DNA of 64,000 nt from Salinarimonas sp046292825 (GCF_046292825.1 NZ_JBKBQG010000008.1:49870-113869); one strand, 5' to 3'; counted from the stretch's first letter, positions 1-8,853 are shown. Numbers and translations: made by a program. Notes: generated from the sequence alone by a model not told the origin.

Positions 1-38
1 CGCGAGCGGGCCGGGATGGGCAGGAGGACGCGCGAGCG

Positions 39-1082
39 ATGACGCAGGACGCTGTTTGCCGGATCGAAGGCCGCGCCGGCCGGATCGTGCTCGATCGGCC
101 GAAGGCTCTGAACGCCCTCACGCTCGACGCGGTTCGCGCGATGCGTCGCGCGCTTGATGCCTGGGCGACCGATCCCGCCGTGACCCGCGTCGTCGTCGAG
201 GGCGCCGGCGAGAAGGCGTTCTGCGCGGGCGGCGACATCAGGCGCCTCGTCGAGGCCGGGCGCGCCGGCCAAAGGGAGGAGGCGCATGCCTTCTGGCGCG
301 AGGAATACGAGCTCAACGCGCTCATCGAGGCCTATCCGAAGCCCTATGTCAGCCTCATCGACGGGATCGTGATGGGCGGCGGCGTCGGCATTTCGCTGCA
401 CGGCTCGCACCGCGTCGCCGGCGAGCGCTACCTGTTCGCCATGCCCGAGGTCGGCATCGGCTTCTTCCCCGATGTCGGCGCGAGCTTCAAGCTGCCGCGC
501 CTGCCCGGCGTCGTCGGCACCTGGCTCGCGCTGACCGGCGCCCGCATCGGCCCCGCCGACGGCCTCGCCATGGGGCTGGCGACCCATGCGGTGGCCTCCG
601 CCGCGATCCCCGAGATCCGTCGGCGCCTCCTCGCCGGCGAGGACGTGGACGCCGTGCTCGCCGAGCATGCCCGCGATCCCGGCCCCGCCCCCATCGAGGC
701 GAAGGCCGCCACGATCGACGCCGCCTTCCGCGCCGACACGGTCGAGGCGATCCTCGCCCGCCTGGACGAGGCCGCCGCATCCGGCGACGCGGTCGCCGCC
801 GAGACGGCGCAGACGATGCGGGGCAAGTCCCCGACCTCTCTCAAGATCGCGCTTCGCCAGATGCGCGAGGGCGCCGGGCTCGATTTCCGCCAAGCCATGA
901 CGATGGAGTTCCGCATCGTCTCCCGCATGCTCGACGGCCACGATTTCTACGAGGGCGTCCGCGCGGTGCTGATCGACAAGGACCACGCCCCGCGCTGGAG
1001 CCCCGCCCGCCTCGAGGAGGTGGACGAGGCGGCGATCGACGCCTATTTCGCGCCGCTCGGCGACGACGAGCTCGCGATCTGA
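39..1082 (+). CDS. 3-hydroxyisobutyryl-CoA hydrolase (enoyl-CoA hydratase/isomerase family)
   Basis: The 347-aa protein has the crotonase fold signature of 3-hydroxyisobutyryl-CoA hydrolase, which frees 3-hydroxyisobutyrate from its CoA ester in valine breakdown. Visible marks are DRPKALNALTLD near the N terminus, the oxyanion-hole segment AFCAGGDIR (about residues 60-68), GIVMGGGVGIS (about 109-119) and MPEVGIGFFPDVG (about 134-146), the last typical of HIBCH rather than of ordinary hydratases. Length agrees with the family (about 350 aa). The start is the ATG following an AGGAGG at 22-27. The stop overlaps the next start by one base (TGATG), so the two genes are probably translated together. 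A plain enoyl-CoA hydratase is less likely because the HIBCH-type acidic and FFPDVG residues are present. Confidence 0.9.
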   Translation: MTQDAVCRIEGRAGRIVLDRPKALNALTLDAVRAMRRALDAWATDPAVTRVVVEGAGEKAFCAGGDIRRLVEAGRAGQREEAHAFWREEYELNALIEAYPKPYVSLIDGIVMGGGVGISLHGSHRVAGERYLFAMPEVGIGFFPDVGASFKLPRLPGVVGTWLALTGARIGPADGLAMGLATHAVASAAIPEIRRRLLAGEDVDAVLAEHARDPGPAPIEAKAATIDAAFRADTVEAILARLDEAAASGDAVAAETAQTMRGKSPTSLKIALRQMREGAGLDFRQAMTMEFRIVSRMLDGHDFYEGVRAVLIDKDHAPRWSPARLEEVDEAAIDAYFAPLGDDELAI

Positions 1083-1555
1083 TGTGGCCCTTCCGGCGCC
1101 GCGCCGAGCGCAGCGAGGAGCCCGCGCACGAGCCTGCCGGGGCCGAGGCGGCCCTGCGGCTCGCCGACGAGCGCGCCCGCCCCAAGATCCGGTGGGAGAC
1201 CGCCCTCACCTGGTTCATGCGCCTGATGGCGCTCCTGTGGATCGCCAAGGGCCTGAGCTTCTGGGGCGTGATTGTGGACGCCGGCGGCGTCGCCCCGCCC
1301 TTCGAGGACCGTTCGCTCGGCTTCCAGGCGACGGTGGTCTATTTCGCGGTGATCGACCCCATCGCCGCCGTCGGGCTCTGGCTCACCTCGACGTGGGGCG
1401 GCGTCCTGTGGCTGCTGGCGGTGATGAGCCACCTCGTTCTGGCGGTCTTCTTTCCCGGCGTCGTTCCGGTCAGCCTGGCCTTGGCGATCGTCTATTGTCT
1501 CCTGATGGTTACCTATCTCCTGATCTCGTTCTTCGCATCGAGTGAAGAGCGGTAA
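1082..1555 (+). CDS. DUF6163-like inner-membrane protein
   Basis: A 157-aa protein with a charged, cytosolic N terminus (about 40 residues) followed by hydrophobic stretches at roughly residues 42-62, 80-103, 108-128 and 130-150, so three or four membrane helices. Composition and position directly upstream of an LdtR-type regulator match the DUF6163 family seen in Hyphomicrobiales; function is unknown. Its ATG overlaps the stop of the preceding hydrolase by one base, which suggests co-transcription, though no metabolic link is evident. The family call rests on remembered context and topology, not on an alignment. Confidence 0.7.
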   Translation: MWPFRRRAERSEEPAHEPAGAEAALRLADERARPKIRWETALTWFMRLMALLWIAKGLSFWGVIVDAGGVAPPFEDRSLGFQATVVYFAVIDPIAAVGLWLTSTWGGVLWLLAVMSHLVLAVFFPGVVPVSLALAIVYCLLMVTYLLISFFASSEER

Positions 1556-1756
1556 GGGTTAACCAGACGTCGCCTAGATCTCATAAGGGTTCGGGCTGTT
1601 TCGCGTGAATATCGGCGTATCTTTCTGGGATTCGCCCGAATCGGTTAGTTGCGTGTTCATCCTGTCGTTTAAACTCGTTTTTATCGGATCAACCTAGCCT
1701 CACCTCATCAACGAGCCGGGAACTCCGGCCAGGCACAAAGAACGGTGAGGCGTATG

Positions 1757-2266
1757 ATGAACAACCTGGCAAAGACCGTGTCCGAGCCCGCGGACGCCAC
1801 CGCGACGTCGGTGAAGCCGGCCTATCTCGAGGCGCTGCATCTCGTCGAGCGTCTGCACCGCCGCCTCCTCGACGTCATCAAGGACGAATTCGAGCGCCGC
1901 GGCCGCGACGACGTCAATTCCGTGCAGGCCCTGCTCCTCTACAATATCGGCGACAAGGAGCTGACCGCGAGCGAGCTGCGCACCCGCGGCTATTATCTCG
2001 GCTCGAACGTCTCCTACAACGTCAAGAAGCTCGTCGAGATGGGCTATCTCCACCATGCCCGCTCGCGCGTCGACCGCCGCTCGGTGCGGATCTCGCTGAC
2101 CGACCGCGGCAAGGAAGTGCACGAGATCGTGCACGCGCTCTATCAGAAGCATTCGCGCACGATCACCCCGATCGGCGGCATCTCCGACGACGATTTCGTG
2201 CGGCTCAACCAGGCGCTCACCCGCCTGGAGCGCTTCTGGACCGACCAGATCCGCTACCGGCTCTGA
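1757..2266 (+). CDS. ldtR: MarR-family transcriptional regulator LdtR
   Basis: A 169-aa winged-helix repressor of the MarR family. The order HLVERLHRRLLDVIKDEFER, VNSVQALLLYNIGDKELTAS, GYYLGSNVSYNVKKLVEMGY and RSRVDRRSVRISLTDRGKE is the MarR dimerisation helix, recognition helix and wing, and closely matches LdtR of Liberibacter and other Hyphomicrobiales, which controls an L,D-transpeptidase and osmotic stress genes. Two adjacent ATG codons occur; the second (1757) is chosen because GGTGAGG (1744-1750) then lies six bases upstream. About 200 bp of non-coding DNA precede it and probably carry its own promoter. A hairpin downstream at 2312-2333 likely ends the transcript. Confidence 0.88.
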   Translation: MNNLAKTVSEPADATATSVKPAYLEALHLVERLHRRLLDVIKDEFERRGRDDVNSVQALLLYNIGDKELTASELRTRGYYLGSNVSYNVKKLVEMGYLHHARSRVDRRSVRISLTDRGKEVHEIVHALYQKHSRTITPIGGISDDDFVRLNQALTRLERFWTDQIRYRL

Positions 2267-2311
2267 GGCGGCAGGCGCGGCCGCGCACCGACATGGCCGG
2301 GGGGCTCGAAG

Positions 2312-2333
2312 CGGCGGGGGGAGACCCCCGCCG
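2312..2333 (+). terminator. Terminator-like hairpin after ldtR
   Basis: Perfect 9-bp stem, CGGCGGGGG pairing with CCCCCGCCG around a GAGA loop, followed by TTCTCGT. It lies between the convergent ldtR and pcaD-like genes. The short T run makes it a weak intrinsic terminator; it may serve both directions. Confidence 0.5.
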
Positions 2334-2371
2334 TTCTCGTTCGCGACCGTCGGAAGGGACGAAGTCGCTCC

Positions 2372-3154
2372 TCACGGCTTCTCGGAGAGGAACGCGGTGA
2401 CCGCCTCGTCGAAGGCGTCCGGCGCCTCGATATTGGACAGGTGCGCCGCATCGAGCGTGACCGCACGCGAGCCGCGGATCGCCGCGTGCACGATCTCGCC
2501 GGCCTGGGGCGTGGTGGCGGGATCGTGGGCGCCGATGATCACGAGCACGGGGTGGCGGATCGCGCGGATCGCCTCGCGCTGGTCCATGTCGCGGATCGCG
2601 GCGCAGCACGCCGCGTAGCCCGCGGCCGGCGTCGAGAGGATCATCTCGCGCACCGCCGCCACCGTCTCCGGCGCGCGGGCTCGGAACGCCTCCGTGAACC
2701 AGCGGGCGATCGTCGCGTCGACGACCGCCTCCATGCCGCCCTCGCGCGTCGCGCGGATGCGCGCATTCCACAGCTCGGCCGGGCCCATGCGCGCCGCCGT
2801 GTTGGCGAGGACGGCGCGCTCGATCCGCTTCGGGTGGCGGGTCATCAGCGTCATGCCGGTCATGCCGCCCATCGAGACGCCGCAGAAATGCACCTTGGGG
2901 ATGTCGAGCGCGTCGAGGATCGCGATCGCGTCGTCGGCGAGCCGTTCGAAGCTCACCGGGCGGTCGGAGACCTCGGTCCCGCCATGGCCGCGCTGGTCGT
3001 AGCGCAGCACGCGCCAGCGCCGCGTGAACGCCTCGATCTGCGCGTCCCACATCGACAGATTCGAGGAGAGCGAGTTCGAGAGCATCAGGACGGGCGCGGT
3101 CTCCGGCCCGTCGAGCCGCACGTGGAAGGAGAGGCCGTCGATCTCGATCTGCAT
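2372..3154 (-). CDS. pcaD: 3-oxoadipate enol-lactonase-like alpha/beta hydrolase
   Basis: A 260-aa alpha/beta hydrolase matching 3-oxoadipate enol-lactonase, which opens the enol-lactone in the beta-ketoadipate (protocatechuate) pathway. Visible features: start MQIEIDGLSFHVRLDG, LSNSLSSNLSMWDAQ (about residues 30-44) typical of PcaD, YDQRGHGGTE, the nucleophile elbow GVSMGGMTG (Ser about 93), GAHDPATTP (acid) and DAAHLSNIEAP (His about 238). The ATG at 3154 has GGAGCGAGG just upstream; a longer upstream reading frame exists but lacks family similarity. No other pca genes are nearby, so it may stand alone or act on a related lactone. The gene symbol is by similarity to the family only. Confidence 0.85.
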   Translation of the reverse strand: MQIEIDGLSFHVRLDGPETAPVLMLSNSLSSNLSMWDAQIEAFTRRWRVLRYDQRGHGGTEVSDRPVSFERLADDAIAILDALDIPKVHFCGVSMGGMTGMTLMTRHPKRIERAVLANTAARMGPAELWNARIRATREGGMEAVVDATIARWFTEAFRARAPETVAAVREMILSTPAAGYAACCAAIRDMDQREAIRAIRHPVLVIIGAHDPATTPQAGEIVHAAIRGSRAVTLDAAHLSNIEAPDAFDEAVTAFLSEKP

Positions 3155-3461
3155 GGGCGTTCCTCGCTCCGTATCGTTCTTCGCCTGCGGTCCGCCGCCG
3201 CCGCCGGCCGGAGGGGCGGGACGCCGTCGCGCGCGAGGATAGGGGAGGGGAGGGGCGCCGGGAAGTCTGGAGCCGAGCGGCGTGAAGATCTTCTGCCCAA
3301 GGGGAACTCGCGCGCTTGGATGGCGTTGAATGGCGTTCGGTTCGGGCAGACCCCTCGGACGGACCTCCAAAGGAAGGCAACTCCCCCGGCTCGCGCCTCG
3401 CGGGCCGGGCTTTTTTCGAGACCTGCCGAGGACGCGGGCGGCACGCGCGAGCGGCGCTCCG
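3155..3461 (+). other. 307-bp gap with a plus-strand terminator; possible small RNA
   Basis: No protein gene is apparent between the two minus-strand genes. On the plus strand there is a strong intrinsic terminator at 3385-3416: CCCGGC-T-CGCG, loop CCT, CGCG-G-GCCGGG, then C and six T. Its T run faces the plus strand, opposite to both flanking genes, so something short may be transcribed rightward through this gap. The segment before it contains pyrimidine-rich CCTCC and CTCCCCC stretches of the kind that pair with ribosome binding sites in alphaproteobacterial small RNAs. The small-RNA idea is inference only. Confidence 0.3.
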
Positions 3462-4487
3462 TCAGATCGTCTGCGTGACCTTGCGCAGACGCTCGGGGCT
3501 GTCCGGATTGCGTCCGAGCCGCCGCGACAGCGCCTCCAGGAAGAGGTAGGCGGGGATCACCTGAATCAGCGCGTCGAGCAGCGGGTGGCCGGCATCGGGC
3601 ACCGGAAGCTGGCCTGCGGAGCGGCAGAGATCCGTCGTGGCATGGACCCTCGCGCCCTTCGAGACGAGCTCGTCGAGGACGTGGGCGACGGATGCCTCGG
3701 AGCGGTCGCGAGCGGCGAGCGCGACGACGAGGAACCCCGGCGTCACGAGCTCGACCGGTCCATGCATCACTTCCGCGGCCGAATAGGCCTCGGCGTGAAT
3801 GCCGCACGTCTCCTTGAACTTCAGCGCGACCTCGCCGGCGATCGCGAGCGACGGTCCACGGCCGAGCACGTAGAGCGAGCGGACCTGCGAGCAGGCCTCG
3901 GCCAGGGGCGACCAATCGCAGCCGAGCGCGGTCTCGAGCCGCTTCGGGAACGCCGCGAGCGCGGTCTTCAGCCGTCCCTCCGGCTCGAGTTCGGCGAGGA
4001 GGGCGAGACCCGCGACGACCGAACAGACGAAGGACTTCGTCGCCGCGACGCTCTCCTCGGGCCCGGCCGCGATGTCGATCGTGTGGTCGCTCGCCTCGGC
4101 CAGCGGCGACGGCACCGTGTTGACGAGCGCGATGGAGCAGCCCCCGCCTCGCCCGGCTGCGCGGGTCAACGCGACGATGTCGGGGCTCTGGCCGGATTGG
4201 GAGACGGCGATGACGGCCGCGCGCTCGAGCCGCGGCACCACGCCGTAGACGGAGGCGAGGGACGGGCCGAGCGAGGCGCCCGGCAGACCGAGCGCGAGCT
4301 CGAAGGCGATCTTCAGGAAATGCGCGGCGTGGTCCGAGGACCCGCGTGCCACGGTGGCGATCAGGATGGGGTCGAGCGTCCGGAAGGCGTCGGCCGCTTC
4401 CGCGACGGCCGGGCTCGCCTGCGCCAGGAGCCGGGAGACGGCCTGCGGAATTTCCTCGATCTCGCGGCGCATGTGCGACGTGGCCAT
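3462..4487 (-). CDS. SIS-domain protein (sugar-phosphate isomerase/deaminase type, AgaS/GlmS-C-like)
   Basis: A 341-aa protein with two SIS folds, like the isomerase half of GlmS and AgaS/FrlB-type enzymes that handle amino-sugar phosphates. Marks: the first SIS with ATVARGSSDHAAHFLK (about 44-59) and AVSQSGQSPDIV (about 93-104), then AATKSFVCSV (about 145-154); the second SIS with LYVLGRGPSLAIAGEVALK (about 197-215), KETCGIHAEAYSAAEVMHGP (about 217-236). The start ATG at 4487 follows AGGGAGA; upstream reading frame lacks similarity. No glutaminase domain is present, so it is not a full GlmS. No sugar transporter or kinase is adjacent, so the substrate is unknown. Confidence 0.8.
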   Translation of the reverse strand: MATSHMRREIEEIPQAVSRLLAQASPAVAEAADAFRTLDPILIATVARGSSDHAAHFLKIAFELALGLPGASLGPSLASVYGVVPRLERAAVIAVSQSGQSPDIVALTRAAGRGGGCSIALVNTVPSPLAEASDHTIDIAAGPEESVAATKSFVCSVVAGLALLAELEPEGRLKTALAAFPKRLETALGCDWSPLAEACSQVRSLYVLGRGPSLAIAGEVALKFKETCGIHAEAYSAAEVMHGPVELVTPGFLVVALAARDRSEASVAHVLDELVSKGARVHATTDLCRSAGQLPVPDAGHPLLDALIQVIPAYLFLEALSRRLGRNPDSPERLRKVTQTI

Positions 4488-4716
4488 GCCGATGTCTCCC
4501 TGTCGTCGGCCGAGCGACGTCGAGCCCGAGCCTTTCGTGGCGATGCGCGATCCGCCTCGGGGCGCAGGGCGGAATGCGAAACGCCCGCTTCTACCACAGG
4601 CCCGGGCGCGCGTTTGCGACATTCGCCCCATGACCGCTTTGCGTCGAGGGGAGACGCTCGTCGCCGGCTCGGGCCATGAGCCCCTCGAGGCTCGAGGCGA
4701 GCGCCCGCACCAACGA

Positions 4717-4753
4717 AAAAACCCCGCGTCGGGGGGCCGATCGCGGGGTTTTT
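4717..4753. terminator. Bidirectional intrinsic terminator
   Basis: Perfect 12-bp inverted repeat, AAAAACCCCGCG at 4717-4728 and CGCGGGGTTTTT at 4742-4753, with a 13-base loop. Runs of A and T on the outer sides let it work on both strands. It lies upstream of the minus-strand SIS gene and separates it from the plus-strand gene that follows. Confidence 0.75.
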
Positions 4754-5055
4754 CGGGTTTGGTTGCGGGGCGTGCAACCGACTTTGTTCTCCATAAAGCT
4801 CGTGTCGATGAAGTCACAGGAATGGCTCGAGATGTCGACAGATGTTCTCCCCCTGACGCCTCCCCGCCTGGACCAGGGGACCACCAACGACGAGTTCCGC
4901 ACGCGCGTCCCGGCGCTGCAGAGCCCGATGGTCGTGCACGCGGAAGCCCGCCCAGCGAGGGGTCGAGATCGGCATGTACATGGTCGGGGATTGCAGCCTC
5001 TGAGAACAACCGTATTGTCAAGCTCGGCATCACTCCAACCTTGGTGAGAGCGGCG
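4754..5055. other. 302-bp gap without a recognised gene
   Basis: No frame here gives a convincing protein. A short plus-strand frame ends at a TGA near 5006 (final residues GMYMVGDCSL) and is not recognisable. The promoter of the 334-aa gene downstream should lie here. Confidence 0.4.
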
Positions 5056-6060
5056 ATGAGCGGACGAGCGGGCCTCGAAATAGGGGTGGACGAGAAGCGG
5101 CGTGCGCAGGTGCAGAAGGCGATAGATTTCGGCGTTTCCGCGAAGGTGATGCGCGATTCCTCGAGCGCTGCCCGGGAAGCGCTGGAAAAGGCGCGCGATC
5201 TCGCCCGGCATGAGCCCGCGCTGCCGTGGCCCTGGCCTCAGCATGCAGCATTTCGCCTCGCGTATCTCCAGGCGCGTAGCGCACGCACCGTGGAGCAGAT
5301 CCGTGAAGTGCTCGCACTCCTGGACGAGGTGCACGACGCCAAGCGCGTGCTGGATCCCCTTCAATATGGACTTCAGATCGTCATGACGGAGCGGCTGGCC
5401 AAGCTGAGTCCGTCCGACCCACGATGCAGTGCCGATCGAACAGCCGCAGCCTTCGAAAGGCTCCTCGCTTCGTCTACCGTACAGCGACCTTACCTCGTCC
5501 AGAGCCAGCTCCTCAACCTGGTGGAGCTCCTCGCCCTGCTGACGGCGCAGGACTACGCGCCGTTGGAGGGGCGAGGAGCCCTGCCCGCCGCCAACCTGCT
5601 TTCGACCGGCTTTCTTCTGGTGGGAACCGGGGACATCGATACAAGCGTGCGCATGAGCCGGCATCTCGCCGAAGGAGAATTGCGAGCACGCATCGAGTCA
5701 GGGCATGTCGACATCGCCTTCACGTGGCTCGAAGACGACGAGGTGCATCTCGTCCATCCCGTCGAGCGTCCGCTGCCGCGGACGGAGGCCTCGCGCTGGC
5801 TCGGAGATTTCTGCCAAGGGGTGACGAGCAACGATGCCGGAATGGACGAAAGCAGAATGAGGGAGGGCCTGGGCTCTCTTCGGCGCGCGCTGAAGCAAGC
5901 GCTCGCGGAAAAGCATGCCGCTCTCGACGCGCTGGACACCATCCGCCACGATCGTGTTCGGTCGCTCTATCGGATCCACCCGGATCTGGCCGTCATCGGT
6001 CTCGTCGACGAGGGCGTCTGGCGTACGCGTCCGGGATCCGAGGTTCTTCCGCCACGCTGA
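5056..6060 (+). CDS. Hypothetical protein, 334 aa
   Basis: I do not recognise this protein. It is charged and rich in predicted helices (for example EALEKARDLARHEPALPWPW, EQIREVLALLDEVHDAKRVL, QSQLLNLVELLALLTAQDY), with no signal peptide or membrane segment, so it is probably a soluble cytosolic protein. The later half has a beta-like stretch (HVDIAFTWLEDDEVHLVHPV). The ATG at 5056 follows GGTGAGAG; a longer open frame upstream overlaps the SIS gene and terminator and is rejected. It stands alone, with about 150 bp to the next gene on the same strand. Confidence 0.6.
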   Translation: MSGRAGLEIGVDEKRRAQVQKAIDFGVSAKVMRDSSSAAREALEKARDLARHEPALPWPWPQHAAFRLAYLQARSARTVEQIREVLALLDEVHDAKRVLDPLQYGLQIVMTERLAKLSPSDPRCSADRTAAAFERLLASSTVQRPYLVQSQLLNLVELLALLTAQDYAPLEGRGALPAANLLSTGFLLVGTGDIDTSVRMSRHLAEGELRARIESGHVDIAFTWLEDDEVHLVHPVERPLPRTEASRWLGDFCQGVTSNDAGMDESRMREGLGSLRRALKQALAEKHAALDALDTIRHDRVRSLYRIHPDLAVIGLVDEGVWRTRPGSEVLPPR

Positions 6061-6213
6061 TGGCGTCGCCGCGGCTGACACCCTGCTGACGCACGAGGTC
6101 CGAGCCTCTGATACGAACGGTCGTAGGGCGGACGGGACCGGGCGCTGACAGAGCGCCGACACGGCGGCCCGGTCGAGCCGATAATCTGCTGTTCGATCAC
6201 CAGGGAGGCACCG

Positions 6214-7407
6214 ATGACGCAGTTCTACTTCGCCTATGGTTCGAACTTGAACGCCGCAGACTGGCAGGCGTTCTGCGCTCGCTCCGGTTTCGACGCTGCT
6301 TGCATGGTTCCCGTCAAGCGCGTGCATCTGCCGGACAACACGCTGGTGTTCGACTATTACTCCTCCGGTCGTCAGGGTGGCGCGGTGAATATCGCGCGCA
6401 AGATCGGCGCGGCGGTCGACGGCATGCTGTTCCTCGTGACGGAGGACGGCTGGGCGGCGCTCGACGCCAAGGAGGGTCACCCGAACTACTACGAGCGCGA
6501 AACGGTGCACGTGATCGACGAGGACGGCGAGGCGATCGAAGCCCAAACCTATCGAGTCGTGCCGGCCAAGCGCGGCGCCTTCCATGCGCCGAACAAGCAT
6601 TATCTCGACATCTGCTTGCAGGGTCGTCGAGCCTTCGGTCTGTCCGTGAGCGACCTCGCGCGTGCGGCCGAGGATCGGCCGACGGGGACGATCGCGAACG
6701 TCTTCGTCTACGGGACGCTGATGCGCGGCGAGATGCGCGCCCATGCCTGGGCCGACCGCGGCGCCGAGTGCGTGCTTCTCGCCGACGTCTCCGGTCGCCT
6801 GTGCGACCATGGCGCCTATCCGGGGCTCGTGCTCGACGAGAATCGCCGCATTCGAGGCGAGTTCGTTCGCTTTCGCGAGATCGGGCCGGTGCTGCGTGCC
6901 TTGGATGCGATCGAGGGCTTCTCCGGCTTCGGTGATCCGGACAACCTGTTCGACCGCACGCTGGTGATGGTCCACGTCGGCGACAATCGTCTTCGCCAGG
7001 CTTGGGTTTACACGGTGAGGGACCCGTCCATGCCGACGATCGAGGAGGGCGATTGGCGCCATTCTCGCGGGCGCCGGCGCGAGGCGATCGCGGCGGTGAT
7101 CCTGGGACATGCCCGCGGCGTCGCGGACTTCGCGCAGCGGGTCGCGACCGAGGCGACGCACTCCTTCGACCTAGAGCCGGCGCCGGTCCGCTCGCTCCCG
7201 GAGCTCGTCGACGCGGTGATCGCCGGGGAGGTCAGCGAGCGCGTGCTCGCCCGCGCTTCGAACGATTGGGGGATCCGTTTCGGCCCGGAGGCGCTGAAGG
7301 AGGCTCGGGCGGTTCTGGCCGCGGGGTCGCCTGACGAGCCGGGTTCGCAGGACAGCTTCAATAAGCACGACGATGATGACCCGGAGGCGATTGGAGACGC
7401 CGCATGA
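6214..7407 (+). CDS. Tandem gamma-glutamylcyclotransferase-fold protein
   Basis: A 397-aa protein with two gamma-glutamylcyclotransferase (AIG2/GGCT-like) modules. The first begins FYFAYGSNLNAADWQ (about 4-18) with a probable catalytic Glu in the KEGHPNYYERETV segment (about 88-100); the second begins VFVYGTLMRGEMR (about 163-175) with AIEGFSGFGDPD carrying its acidic residue (about 231-242). Such enzymes release 5-oxoproline from gamma-glutamyl amines or peptides; which substrate is used here cannot be told. A helical C-terminal stretch of about 110 residues follows. The next gene starts inside its end (ATGA, 4-base overlap), so the pair forms an operon. A good AGGGAGG lies before the ATG. 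Confidence 0.8.
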   Translation: MTQFYFAYGSNLNAADWQAFCARSGFDAACMVPVKRVHLPDNTLVFDYYSSGRQGGAVNIARKIGAAVDGMLFLVTEDGWAALDAKEGHPNYYERETVHVIDEDGEAIEAQTYRVVPAKRGAFHAPNKHYLDICLQGRRAFGLSVSDLARAAEDRPTGTIANVFVYGTLMRGEMRAHAWADRGAECVLLADVSGRLCDHGAYPGLVLDENRRIRGEFVRFREIGPVLRALDAIEGFSGFGDPDNLFDRTLVMVHVGDNRLRQAWVYTVRDPSMPTIEEGDWRHSRGRRREAIAAVILGHARGVADFAQRVATEATHSFDLEPAPVRSLPELVDAVIAGEVSERVLARASNDWGIRFGPEALKEARAVLAAGSPDEPGSQDSFNKHDDDDPEAIGDAA

Positions 7408-7991
7408 GCCCGATCGGTTCACTTGTCCGCGCCCGCATGGACGCGCTCGGCCTCGTTCGTGCGGACCTGGTGGCGCGACTCGGCTACGCGAACCGCGCAA
7501 AGGGCTTTCGACGCGTCGAGGAGCTGTGTGCGGGCAATGCGGCGGTCGCTCGCGCGAGCGCGGCCGAGATTTCGGCCGCGCTCGAGATGGAGGAGGCCGC
7601 ATTGACCGACGCGATCGCCACGGCGTCGGCACAGGCGGCAGCCGAGGCGGCGGTAAGCGAGGCGCGCGCCGAGGCCTCGTGGCGGGCGCGCTTCGTTCCC
7701 CATGCGGTCTGGCTCACGGTGCGTAACGTGCCCCGGCCGATCTTCGTCGCCGCAGCGATCGGCGTCGATCGCCTGCTGCGCGTCGACTTCGTCGACCGGC
7801 ATCGGCCCGACACCTTCGTCGCCCAGGCGCGAGAGCGCATGCCGGAGACGGTCATCGCCTTCGGCGCCGTCACCGGGTTCGCGGTGAACTACAGCCTGGC
7901 GCGCTGCGTGTTGCACGACCGCGAAGGCCGCCTGCTCGAGGTGCGACACGGCGCATATCGTGTCGGGAGCGCACGCATCCACCTGAGGTGA
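7404..7991 (+). CDS. Hypothetical protein with helix-turn-helix-like N terminus, 195 aa
   Basis: Not recognised as a named family. The first 60 residues (LVRARMDALGLVRADLVARL, GYANRAKGFRRVEELC) resemble a small helix-turn-helix as in phage-type regulators, followed by an Ala-rich helical linker (about 55-95) and a C-terminal globular part containing NYSLARCVLHDREGRLLEVR. It overlaps the preceding cyclotransferase gene by four bases, so the two are translationally coupled and probably act together. No membrane segment is seen. Confidence 0.6.
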   Translation: MSPIGSLVRARMDALGLVRADLVARLGYANRAKGFRRVEELCAGNAAVARASAAEISAALEMEEAALTDAIATASAQAAAEAAVSEARAEASWRARFVPHAVWLTVRNVPRPIFVAAAIGVDRLLRVDFVDRHRPDTFVAQARERMPETVIAFGAVTGFAVNYSLARCVLHDREGRLLEVRHGAYRVGSARIHLR

Positions 7992-8184
7992 CCGGTAGAC
8001 CCTGCTGGCGCGGAAGGTTGCGCACTTGGCCGTCGCTAAATGGGCGCCCACGCCGCTCGGGATGGGACCTCGCACGGAGTCGCTTGCCTCGGACTCGAGC
8101 CTCGATCCAGCGGGAGCGGCATCGGAGAGACGCAGCGGTTAGCCCTCCCTCGACCGCATAGTGGTGAGAGACCGCGCAACCGGC

Positions 8185-8853
8185 TCAAGTCGACCACATC
8201 GTCTGCCGGAGCATCTTGCGTACGGTCTCCTCCGTCCAAGCCTTCCCGGTCTTCGTCGGCACACCCTCGGCGTTGAGGAGATCCGCGATCGCCGCGTAGC
8301 GCCCGCGTGTCTGCACGATCCGCTCCGCAGCTTCGATCAGCTTCGCCTCGGCATTCGCGCGGAACCCGGCCCGCGTAACCTCGTCCAGATCGCGCCATTC
8401 CTCGAAATGGCGTATCGGATCGAAACGCATCCCATCGACGTCGACCGCGATCGGCTCCAGCTCGACCAATAAGAAACCGAGTTCGCCTGCGATCTCCCGC
8501 AGCTTCGGGTGGCTGCGCCACGGGCTGGAGCCGTAATCGAACCGGACGCAGAGGAGCAGCGGCGCCCGCTCGGCGCAGCGCGCCCGCGCTTTCGCCAGGG
8601 CCTCGCCGCAAGCGTCGGTGACGCGATCGGTGCGCAAGTCGAGGAAAGGTACCTCCTCGACGAGCGCGACGGCATTGTCCCGCGCCCACGCGCGGACGCG
8701 CTCCATCTGATACCGGATGGTGCGGCTCGCCTGCCCCGCCTCCTCCACGTCGCGCGGCAGGCGCGTGAACCCCGCCCAGTTCACCGGCCGCGTCCAGTAG
8801 AAGCCGACCGCCGCGTCCCGTCCCCTCGTGTCCCGACCGTCCACGTCCCGCAT
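8185..8853 (-). CDS. Recombinase-like protein without an evident catalytic site, 222 aa
   Basis: The N-terminal half resembles the resolvase fold in outline (helix SRTIRYQMERVRAWARDNAV, then DACGEALAKARARC and strand APLLLCVRF), but the YxRxS motif with its nucleophilic serine is not visible. The C terminus, GRYAAIADLLNAEGVPTKTG with KAWTEETVRKML, is the recombinase-domain helix motif found after serine recombinase catalytic domains. It may be a DNA-binding derivative of a serine recombinase. The ATG at 8853 has GGAGGGGG upstream. It is transcribed away from the following fusion gene; their promoters share the 90-bp gap. Confidence 0.6.
   Translation of the reverse strand: MRDVDGRDTRGRDAAVGFYWTRPVNWAGFTRLPRDVEEAGQASRTIRYQMERVRAWARDNAVALVEEVPFLDLRTDRVTDACGEALAKARARCAERAPLLLCVRFDYGSSPWRSHPKLREIAGELGFLLVELEPIAVDVDGMRFDPIRHFEEWRDLDEVTRAGFRANAEAKLIEAAERIVQTRGRYAAIADLLNAEGVPTKTGKAWTEETVRKMLRQTMWST

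Noticed and set aside
4754..5055. Possible transposase remnant
   Set aside because: Short frames in both directions did not resemble any transposase family I could name.
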